Part shown: one piece after another, positions 23,424 to 31,800 of the stretch
Layout: each line of letters starts with the position of its first letter
Position numbering within the stretch: the first letter of the stretch is position 1
DNA from: Deltaproteobacteria bacterium
Lineage (GTDB): Bacteria > Myxococcota_A > JAADFL01
Reading direction: 5' to 3'
Assembly (NCBI GenBank): GCA_013152945.1
Contig: JAADFL010000205.1
Coordinates: 1-64,000, forward strand
DNA length: 64,000 nt
Made by a program: the position numbers and the translations under genes
Notes under the pieces: model-generated
Seen by the model: only the letters and a program-made list of their open reading frames with translations
Database searches by the model: none
What the model was told of the DNA's origin: nothing

Positions 23424-24880
23424 TGAAGAGAGCACGACTCGTTTGGATCCCAAGCATATCCTTGATTTCACTGGCACTTATCATCATGGCGTTCTCCAAC
23501 TGTAGTTCGTCTTCATCTAAATCCGGAGATACTGATATCGACACGGATACTGACACGGACACCGGCACGGATATAGATATAGATACAGATACAGATACGG
23601 ATACGGATACGGATACGGATACGGATATAGACACCGATACCGACAGCGATACTGATACTGATACGGATGCGGATACCGACATAGACACGGATGCTGACAC
23701 TGACACTGACACGGATACTGATACAGATACTGGCACGAGTTCGAATCCTGCGTGCAAACCTCCGAGCTTTACTCCGACCCCGCGGCCGGCAGATGAGGAC
23801 TTCACTTCCCTTGATGATCCGGAACAATGGGTGGTGGAGAAGGAACTGGGATTGGTAGAGGATATAGCAACATTGGTATACGGTCATGGCCTCGATGCAT
23901 GGTTCGCCAACAAGCAGATATGTGATCCCATTGGAATGTCCGCTTGTACGCCGGACTCCAAATTTTGCGCCCAATGGGATGGAAAACAGGTTATTTGCGG
24001 AGGACAGTCGAACCCTTATTATTCATTCAATACATCCATTACGGCACCTGATTTACCCGAGACCTGTGTAAGGGATCACCAGGAATTCAAGCTGACATCC
24101 CTGGACTTGAACGCATCGTACCTTGCCTGGGAGTCCAAGTACTATTTAACTTTTACAGGAACGAATGAAGGCTCCACTTTAATCAGCAACGGCAGGACAT
24201 GGAAAGCTGTTTGGAACCAGGTTTCTCTGAAAATGACCTCTTACATCGAGAAGTACCTTGTCGACCTATCGATGACCGTTAAAAACGGAGACACAACGAG
24301 AAATTTGCAACTCATAGCCATCATGGAAGTACAAGACCCCAACTCCGGAACATCCACAATCGAAGGATATGTAAAAGAAGGGGACAAAGAGGTGGCCTCA
24401 ATAGCCGGTTCTTTCATGCATGGAGATTTCACCTGGTACGTGGACAAGCCGAGTCAGGGCAAACCCGGAGATCTCTGCTCGACCAACAGGCCCTGCGATC
24501 CCGGCATCTACTGTGTTTACTATGGCACCTTTTCCGGCGTTTGCAGAACGACCTGCACCAATCCGGGCTCCACGACCGCTCCGTGTGTCGATGGAGAAAC
24601 CTGCAAGACAGTAAAGTCGCTTGAAGGCGACAACGGCAAGGATGTGACCGTTTGTATTCCAGAGGGCACGGTTGAAAAAGGTGGTGACTGCAACACGGGA
24701 ACCAAGCTATGTAAAGATGGATTGTTCTGTGCGCCAAAGTGCATGGATCAAAACAACGATGAATGTAAGAAGATGGTTTGCCAGACAAAGTGCCCGAATG
24801 GCAGCGAGTGTACGCCACCGGAAAAATGCGTGGACCTCACCATAGGTGACGAAAAGGAAAAGGTCTGTATCCCGCAGTAG
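23420..24880 (+). CDS. Asp-Thr repeat surface protein with Cys-rich C-terminus
   Basis: The 486-residue protein has a hydrophobic N-terminal segment ending in AFSNC, a possible though imperfect lipobox. A Ser stretch follows, then about 70 residues of Asp-Thr dipeptides, a globular region of about 230 residues with no recognised family, and a Cys-rich end (about 350-486). That end contains units such as CSTNRPCDPGIYC, C-x5-C-x5-C, as in other secreted proteins of this window. The repeat is acidic and probably an extended linker that may bind calcium. It starts on an ATGA overlap with the gene before it. Function is unknown; a surface or adhesive role is inference. Confidence 0.75.
   Translation: MMKRARLVWIPSISLISLALIIMAFSNCSSSSSKSGDTDIDTDTDTDTGTDIDIDTDTDTDTDTDTDTDIDTDTDSDTDTDTDADTDIDTDADTDTDTDTDTDTGTSSNPACKPPSFTPTPRPADEDFTSLDDPEQWVVEKELGLVEDIATLVYGHGLDAWFANKQICDPIGMSACTPDSKFCAQWDGKQVICGGQSNPYYSFNTSITAPDLPETCVRDHQEFKLTSLDLNASYLAWESKYYLTFTGTNEGSTLISNGRTWKAVWNQVSLKMTSYIEKYLVDLSMTVKNGDTTRNLQLIAIMEVQDPNSGTSTIEGYVKEGDKEVASIAGSFMHGDFTWYVDKPSQGKPGDLCSTNRPCDPGIYCVYYGTFSGVCRTTCTNPGSTTAPCVDGETCKTVKSLEGDNGKDVTVCIPEGTVEKGGDCNTGTKLCKDGLFCAPKCMDQNNDECKKMVCQTKCPNGSECTPPEKCVDLTIGDEKEKVCIPQ
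23528..23739 (+). repeat. Hexanucleotide repeat encoding Asp-Thr linker (copy 1)
   Basis: About 35 imperfect copies of GAYACN encode Asp-Thr, with occasional Ile, Ala, Ser or Gly in place of Thr. Copies differ mainly at wobble positions, so the amino-acid pattern is better conserved than the DNA. Length change by slippage would not shift the frame. Confidence 0.85.
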
Positions 24881-24957
24881 TTTGCATTCCCGGACGGCCG
24901 GACAGGTACAAAGGAGAGCAAATCTCCACGATGAGTCGAACTTCGAGATACCTGTAC

Positions 24958-24987
24958 CCGGCTTGTGAAACAAAGCGGCTTTTTATT
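24958..24987 (+). terminator. Possible intrinsic terminator
   Basis: An imperfect stem (CCGGCTTG against CAAAGCGG) is followed by TTTTTATT shortly after the Asp-Thr repeat gene. The stem has mismatches, so this is a weak call. Confidence 0.3.
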
Positions 24988-25007
24988 CCAGGGCGGAGTC
25001 TTAATCG

Positions 25008-25913
25008 ATGACGGCAGGCAGAGGCCGGGTAGCGGATTGGCTGTTGATTGTGTCAGCCGCGGCTTTTTGGGGCCTGGCCCTGGCCCTTGCATGCAACCCT
25101 GTGCCCGGCCCGATATCCGATCTTGACTGGGATGAGGCCGAGAAGATCGTGGACCGGGATTTCGGGGCTGATGATGCGGTCTTGATTTCCGAGGGATGGC
25201 TGAAAAAGGCCGGCAATAGGTTCAAGGGAAAGCCATTGATGCTCGGTATGCCTGCGTCACCGGCGGAAGTGTCCAAGTATTCCAGGATTTGGGTGGTGTC
25301 ATTGGATCGTAAATTGCCCGGCGGTATTTCGATGTGCAATGATGCCGAATGGAAGCCGGCAGGCAGGGATTTGTGGATCACCAAGGCCGTGGCCGGTTCG
25401 GTAAAATCGAATGGAACAGACTTTATGACCATGCTGGCCCAGGCCAAGGTGTACCTCGAAGCAGGAAAAAAAAGGGAGGCATGCGATAATTGGCAGGGCG
25501 GCAACTGGTATTGCAAGGGGCCCAAATGGAATCATGTGGGACCGGTGGAACAGGTAGTGGCCGGCAAACAGAGAGTGTGTATTTGGGCACATCCGAGATC
25601 GAAAAAGAACCTGGTCATATCTTTCGACTCTGTTGACACCGGGAAAAATCTGAACGAATTGAAGGGAGGATTTGGTCTCTCGGATGCTGCAGCGACCACT
25701 CCGGGTGGCATGCCCGTGCGCTTTTCCATAAGCATAGATGGAAAGAGCATGTTTTCAAAGACCATACCAAACAGGATAGGATGGTATGAGTACAAAGTGC
25801 CTCTCGGTAATCAGGGTAGGCACAGAGTAGACTTTGTCGTATACACCGGTATGGACGGTAAGAGACATTTCTGCTTTACGGCAAGGGCCGGTGCGGCCGG
25901 GGCAAACCGATGA
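25008..25913 (+). CDS. Secreted hypothetical protein beside a glycosyltransferase
   Basis: The 301-residue protein has an N-terminal hydrophobic signal (LLIVSAAAFWGLALALAC) that may end in a lipobox Cys at 29. The mature part shows beta-rich segments (VCIWAHPRSKKNLVISF, GMPVRFSISIDGKSMF, VDFVVYTGMDG) that look like a carbohydrate-binding or jelly-roll domain in the C-terminal half. The family is not one I can name. GGAG precedes the ATG. Its stop overlaps by 4 bp with the start of the membrane glycosyltransferase, so the two are likely to act together in glycan or protein glycosylation. Confidence 0.6.
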   Translation: MTAGRGRVADWLLIVSAAAFWGLALALACNPVPGPISDLDWDEAEKIVDRDFGADDAVLISEGWLKKAGNRFKGKPLMLGMPASPAEVSKYSRIWVVSLDRKLPGGISMCNDAEWKPAGRDLWITKAVAGSVKSNGTDFMTMLAQAKVYLEAGKKREACDNWQGGNWYCKGPKWNHVGPVEQVVAGKQRVCIWAHPRSKKNLVISFDSVDTGKNLNELKGGFGLSDAAATTPGGMPVRFSISIDGKSMFSKTIPNRIGWYEYKVPLGNQGRHRVDFVVYTGMDGKRHFCFTARAGAAGANR

Positions 25914-27577
25914 AGAGGTTGAATGCACCGGCCCTGGCTGGAATTCTCGTCGCCCTTTGTGCCGGCGTGTTTCACATCTTGTTCATTTCGGACATGGGCG
26001 TCACGGACGATGACCGTTTCTATGTTCCTGCATCAAGGAGCTATGCCCTTTTTTGGGTACAAGAGGTTGAAGGCCTGTTCGGGTACGGGCCGGCAAACGG
26101 GAAGAAGTTACAGGACAGGATAGACCGCCATTTCAGCACGAACCACGAGCATCCTCCTTTCGCAAAGTATGTGATGGGATTTTCGAGCCTTCTCTTTCAT
26201 GATGTTCTCGGGCTTACGGATGAAGATACAGGATGCAGAATAGGCACGGTTCTGTTCGTTGTGCTGTGTACTTTTCTGGTCTTCTTGTTTACAAGTGAAA
26301 ATTTCGGCATCTTCGCAGGCCTGTTTGCAGCCCTTGCGCTGAACCTGCACGCCAGGTTCGCCTTTCATGCAAGGGTGCCGACACTGGATGCGGCCATGGC
26401 ATCCATGTATTTCTTTACAGCCTACCTCGTCTGGCGGGCAAGGCAGAGCAGGGCGTGCGCTGTTTTGTCCGGCGTGGTATTCGGACTGGCCCTGGCCACG
26501 AAACTGAATGCTCCTTTCTTGTTATTGCCGATACTGGTTTTTTGGCTACTGTACAAGAGCAACCGGATCGGCCTCAACAAATATAAGACGGCATTGAAAC
26601 TTCCTTCGTTCACTCTGGCCGGGCCTTCATTGCTCATCCTGGGTCCCATGGTGTTCTTCCTGTCGTGGCCGTGGCTCTGGCACAATACACTTGCGAGACT
26701 ACTGGAATATGCGAGGTTCCATCTCAATCACTACGGCATCTATTTTCTCTATCTTGGAAAGATATACCAGAAGCCGTTCGCTCCATGGCACGCACCTTTC
26801 GTGATGCTCGGCTGTACGACTTCAATCTTAATCATGGCCTTTGCATCGATTGGACTCTTGTGGTCGGTTTTCGGGGCCTGGCATGATAAGGAAAGGGGCG
26901 CGAACAAGAACATGGCTTGGGCAGGTGTTTACATTGTGCTGCATCTCCTTTCTTGTATCAGTGTCGTAGCGTTTTTCAATGTCCCGAAGTACGGAGGAAT
27001 AAAGTTATTTCTTACCGCGGTTCCTTTCCTGGCCGTCCTTGCAGGTATAGGATTTACACAGGTCACGGGAAAACTTGGCAGTGCCATAGCTTCCCTGTTT
27101 CCACGGGCGTCAACAGCCGTGCCGAAAAACACAGCTCTTGCCGCCGGACTGGTTCTTGCCCTTGTTCCCAGCGCAATAGACATGGCAAGGGTGCATCCGT
27201 ACCTGCTCTCATACTATGGTTCCCTGGCCGGAGGGCCAAGAGGCGCCCTTGACCTGGGCCTGGAACGCCAGTATTACGACGTTTTCTATACTAACCTTGC
27301 AACATGGATGTCGCTAAACCTTCCCCAAAATGCACGCGTGGCCTTTGTACCCAATACCGGCGAATATATCTCGTCCGCGCGGTTCCTGAAAAAGGCCGAA
27401 ATACTGAGAAAGGATATACAGGTGACAACACCTGGGCCGGCTTCCTACATTGTCCTGACGCACGAGCAGAGGTGGCGTAACTACCCGGATCTGTTCCAGA
27501 GATACCGGAGTTTCCCGCTCTTACACGAGGTCAGGGTAATGGGTGTGCCGCTGCTCTCTGTGTACAAGGTACGCTAG
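25910..27577 (+). CDS. Family 39-like integral membrane glycosyltransferase
   Basis: The 555-residue protein has about 10 to 12 membrane helices and the ArnT/protein-mannosyltransferase plan. A first periplasmic loop carries acidic residues (MGVTDDDRFYVPASRSY), then HEHPPFAKYVMG and ARVPTLDAAMASMYF, and a hydrophilic C-terminal end. Such enzymes use polyprenyl-phosphate sugars as donors and modify lipids or proteins on the periplasmic side. The Asp pair in the first loop would be the catalytic site. It overlaps the preceding secreted protein gene by 4 bp. The acceptor is not known. Confidence 0.78.
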   Translation: MKRLNAPALAGILVALCAGVFHILFISDMGVTDDDRFYVPASRSYALFWVQEVEGLFGYGPANGKKLQDRIDRHFSTNHEHPPFAKYVMGFSSLLFHDVLGLTDEDTGCRIGTVLFVVLCTFLVFLFTSENFGIFAGLFAALALNLHARFAFHARVPTLDAAMASMYFFTAYLVWRARQSRACAVLSGVVFGLALATKLNAPFLLLPILVFWLLYKSNRIGLNKYKTALKLPSFTLAGPSLLILGPMVFFLSWPWLWHNTLARLLEYARFHLNHYGIYFLYLGKIYQKPFAPWHAPFVMLGCTTSILIMAFASIGLLWSVFGAWHDKERGANKNMAWAGVYIVLHLLSCISVVAFFNVPKYGGIKLFLTAVPFLAVLAGIGFTQVTGKLGSAIASLFPRASTAVPKNTALAAGLVLALVPSAIDMARVHPYLLSYYGSLAGGPRGALDLGLERQYYDVFYTNLATWMSLNLPQNARVAFVPNTGEYISSARFLKKAEILRKDIQVTTPGPASYIVLTHEQRWRNYPDLFQRYRSFPLLHEVRVMGVPLLSVYKVR

Positions 27578-27696
27578 GATTGGGCCGGCCAAGATCCCCG
27601 GCGCCCGGATCAGCCATGACTAATGTTGTTTGAAGATCCTGGTCTCAACTTGGGTGCGGTTTGGTCACGATATTACGAGACGGATCAGGCCGCGAA

Positions 27697-28338
27697 TCAA
27701 TCTTTTGAAGCCAAGGCGGAAAAAATGCCATTTTTGAAAAGGGCAGTCGAGTTCGGATCCGTGCTCTCTTCAAGGGAAGCCTCGAATGTGCCCTTTACCA
27801 TTTTCTTTTCCTCGAAGGAGGTGAAAATGATGTGGCCTTCCGGGTGGTTTCTGAAAATTGCTCTCATGTTGGTAAATGATATCTTGCAACTGTTCTTTCC
27901 TGATATAAACGTTGGAGTGAAGTTGATTTCAAGGGGGAGATTCCAAAGATCTTCGGGTTTTAAAAGGCAAGACATCAAGAGGTCGGATCTTTGCACGCCC
28001 GGAAGGCACCACTCCCTTGCATGTATGCTAAGCATTGGCCTGTCTCTGCCCACATCTGTTATTGAAAATGATACATCCCCGGATTCATAACCATTGTAAT
28101 CGTCGATGCCGGCCAGGTCTGCTTTCAAGCTCCCATTGTTCAAGCTCGTATTGTACCCGGGATCGCACACCACGGGTTCCGGCTCGTGGAACGGACGTTC
28201 CGCGTCATGAGTAAGGGCATCCGGTGAGTCCGACTCACCGGTTTCCAAATTGGAACTGCAAGAAGTAACCATGAAAGTCAAAATCAAGCATGAGATGGCT
28301 GCCAGGGAGAAATGTTCAAGATGCCGGATGCTGTGCAC
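27697..28338 (-). CDS. Hypothetical lipoprotein
   Basis: The 213-residue protein has a signal segment ending in VTSC, a textbook lipobox with Cys27, then an acidic linker rich in Asp, Glu and Pro and a globular part with five further Cys residues. I do not recognise the family. The GTG start follows GGAGGTG, and a good sigma-70 promoter lies 25-35 bp upstream. It is transcribed alone, convergent with the glycosyltransferase gene and divergent from the large RHS gene. Confidence 0.65.
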   Translation of the reverse strand: MHSIRHLEHFSLAAISCLILTFMVTSCSSNLETGESDSPDALTHDAERPFHEPEPVVCDPGYNTSLNNGSLKADLAGIDDYNGYESGDVSFSITDVGRDRPMLSIHAREWCLPGVQRSDLLMSCLLKPEDLWNLPLEINFTPTFISGKNSCKISFTNMRAIFRNHPEGHIIFTSFEEKKMVKGTFEASLEESTDPNSTALFKNGIFSALASKD

Positions 28339-28369
28339 TTTTCACCTCCAACAGGATGACAAGTGTATA

Positions 28370-28398
28370 TTTTTAATAACGGTCTCGTAAAAAGTCAA
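28370..28398 (-). promoter_or_regulatory. Sigma-70-type promoter of the lipoprotein gene
   Basis: On the minus strand TTGACT (28398-28393), a 17-nt spacer and TAAAAA (28375-28370) precede the GTG start at 28338 by a leader of about 25 nt that holds the GGAGGTG site. Confidence 0.5.
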
Positions 28399-28834
28399 AA
28401 GGGCTTCATGAAACATTACACATTTTATATTTTTACCGGCTTTTTTGATTAACGTAGGGAAAAACAAAGAGCAACCCCAAATAACAGAAACCGGAAATCA
28501 AAATAATTCTTATCAACGGCCACAATTTTTTAAACCCATCTTGTTTCCCATGGAATTATTTAGCTTTTGACAGCATATCCGACATGTGACTTCAAGGAGG
28601 CCTGCTGGCTTCCGCGCCGTTTCGTTTGTGTTTCGTACGCCATGATGATAGACACCACTGCGTTGCGGTTCGACCCGGAAAGGGGGATCCCGGGCAACTG
28701 GAGGAAAGGACTTCATTGGAGGACTCGTCAAAGGGCTCGTCAGCCTTGCAGCAGGTATCCAAAGCCAGCTTATCTTTGGAGTTTTGGAATCGCCTGGAGG
28801 CTCGCGTGCCGGTTCTGCATCAAAGGAGCGTGTT
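28399..28834. other. Long leader region before the RHS gene
   Basis: The first 170 bases are AT-rich; from about 28590 the composition becomes as GC-rich as the RHS gene itself. TTGACA at 28573 could be a -35 element but no good -10 follows. Short open frames here have no ribosome binding site. The compositional step suggests that the imported segment begins near 28590, well ahead of the start codon. Confidence 0.4.
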
Positions 28835-31800
28835 ATGTGGAGCACTGAAGAGAGTGGGCGGCGTTCTAGCGCATGGAACGTGGGGAGCAACGGTTTTCTG
28901 GGATTTGTTGCGGCTCTTGCCGCTTCTACAGGGCTGCTGGCCTGCAGCGGAAGCAATGGTTCGTCCTCGGGAGGTGGAGGCGACAAAGACAAGGAGATAG
29001 TCTGCGAAGGCCCAGCGCCGTCGTCGGAGAAAGCCGGTTTCGTGCGCGCCTCGGTGTTGCGCTCCGATTCCGGGGAACCGGTTAAAGGCGCCGTGGTGAC
29101 CCTGGACGGCGTGGAAGGCTGCGTATCCACGGGCGAGGACGGGATGTTCAAAATTCCCGTGCCCGGCGGCGGAGCGTTCAAGCTCAGGGTACGCTGCACG
29201 GGCACCACGGGCGCCATGAGACGCGACATCGTGTCATCCGGCAGCAGCCTGTCGCTGGGCACGATTTACCTGAAGGACCTGGATCGGGCGATAACGAGGA
29301 TCGGACCTTCAGGGGGAATCCACGAGAGCTCCAAGGGCGGCCTCAAGCTGGAGTTTCCTGTAGGCAGCCTTGCAAGGACCGTGAATGTCCGCGCAACCAG
29401 GTTCGAGCGCTCCAGGGACCTGCCGGCGCCCCTCCCCAGGACATCGCACTTCACCATGGCCTTCGAGGCGGACGTACAAGGCGAGGCCTTGAACAAGCCC
29501 GTTCATGTGACACTGCCCAACGACTACGGGTTTCCGCCGGGCACCAAGGTGCCGGTCGGCGCGTTCGACGACAAAGCCGGCGAGTGGGTGCCCTCGGGCA
29601 TGGGCATGGTGAGCGAAGACGGCAAGACCATCGAGTTCGATGCAAAGCACCTCTCGTCATACGATTGCAACTTGCCCGTTACCGCTACGGATACACCGGG
29701 CGTGTCCAGGCGTGACAAGAAACGTCCTGACAAGGGGTGCGGGAGGAACGGTTCGGGAGGCTCGTCCGAGGTGGACGTGCGCACCGGCGGGCTGGAGCTG
29801 GAGGTGGAGGCTCCACTAGGAAGGACTCACGGCGCGGACCGGAGCCTGACCCTGGTGTATCACTCGATCGCTGCATCGCCTTCCGCATGGATCGGCGGTT
29901 TGAGGACCGAGAACCCGGGCGACTTGAGCGAAGCGCCGAAGTACGCAGGCATGGAAGTGCAGGTGGAGGGCGTACGCCATTTGGTTTACCTCGAGGCGGC
30001 GGAGCAGGAGAACTGGGTCTCCTTCCTGTGGAACGGCCGCGACATCGACGGCAACCTGAAGGAGACCGGGTTGTACGACGCGTGGCTGAGAGCCTTCTAC
30101 GCCTTGCCCGGTGTTTTCGCCACTGCCGACGTATTCGGCGGGCCGCCCGTGTCCAGCCTGGGTATAGAGGCGGACGAGCTGGCCGAGGCGGACGCCGAGG
30201 TCTTTGCCAAGCTGGTGCTGATAAACCAGGTGGACAGCCCCATAGCTGCGGGATGGAGCGTAGCGGGTCTCATGAGCATCCACCCGCACCAGGACGGCAC
30301 GGTCCTCCTGGTCGAAGGCGGTGAGAGCAGGGGCGTATTCGGCAGAACTGGAAGGCTCGAGATCGTTGCAGGGGATCCGGACGGCGGCACGGATTGTGGT
30401 GACGGCTCGCCGGCCCAAAACAGGTGCCTTGACTACCCGGTCGCAGTTGCAGCCGGCCCGGACGGCTCGGTATTCGTCGCTGACAGTGACTCCATTAGGA
30501 AGGTGACACCGGACGGTAAGTGGGAGATGGTGTATGACGGCTCGTCAGGTAACTTCGACCCGGTATGCCTTTCAGTGTCGCCCGGCGGCGACCTGTACGT
30601 ATGCGACGAATGGTCCGGGGTGGTGTACAAAGTCAATGGCTCCGGGCTCGAGAAGGTGGCGGGCGGTGGCCAGCCCTATATGCCTGGTTTGGGCATGGAT
30701 CCCACTGTGAGTCACCCCACGGACGTGGCCTTTGCGCCTGACGGTTCCATGTACATAGCCGATTGGCCTTATGGGCTGCGGCGATTGGCGCCCGACGGGA
30801 CGCTCCATAGCCTGGAGCCGGAAGGTAACCCGGACTACCCGGCGCCATACAAGATAGCCCTTGGGAATGACGGCTCCGTTTACTTGGCGGAGCTCAAGAG
30901 GTGCCGGGTGAGGAGGCTATTGCCGGACGGCACCATGATCACTGTGGCGGGAAGGGACTCTGTGTGCGGGTTTGCAGGCGACGGCGGTTTCGCGTCCAAG
31001 GCCCTGCTGGACCACCCGAACGCCCTCGTCCTTGCGGCCGACGGCACACTGTACATCTCGGACCAGTGGAACGACAGGATCAGGGCCATTGACCCGAATG
31101 GAAGGATAATGACCGTTGCCGGCAAGGGAGCAAAGTCAGGCTCGGGGTTCGGTTTCGGCGGGCCGGCTTTGAACGGCCTGGTGCCCAGACCCGAGGACCT
31201 GGACATGGACGGGAACGGCAACCTGCTCACTGTATACAAGGGAGACGGCGTGGTCGTCCGGGTGGACATGCAGGCGAGGCTCTATGGCAGACCGAACGGA
31301 TCCACGGACAGCCTGGAGCTCCTCTCCGGCGGCAATTACAAGATGGTCAGCGGCATGGGAGCAGTAATCGTTTTCGACAAGGACGGCAGGATGCTGGAGA
31401 GGACCGACTCACACGGAAGAAAGACCGAGTACGAGTACGACGAGCAGGGGAGGCTCTTGCGAGTCCGCGACGACCTGGGACAGGTCGCGAGTCTGTCTTA
31501 TTCCGGCAGTGGCATAGAGATGATCAAGGCTCCTGACGGCAGAGAAACCAGGTTCGAGGCGGACCCGGAGCGGAACCTCGTGAAGGTGACATTTCCGGAC
31601 GGAACCATTAACTCCTTCTCCTACGGCGGGAACCACTTGATGTCAGGATGGACCGATGCAGAGGGAAGGTCTGCTTCGTACGAATACGATGCGTACGGAA
31701 GGATAAAGGCGGTGGACCGGGGAGCGGGCCGAAAGAGGGAGTACAAACCCCTGGAGACCCAGGCGCTGTTGAACGACTATATCGAGGCCGGTCTCGGAAA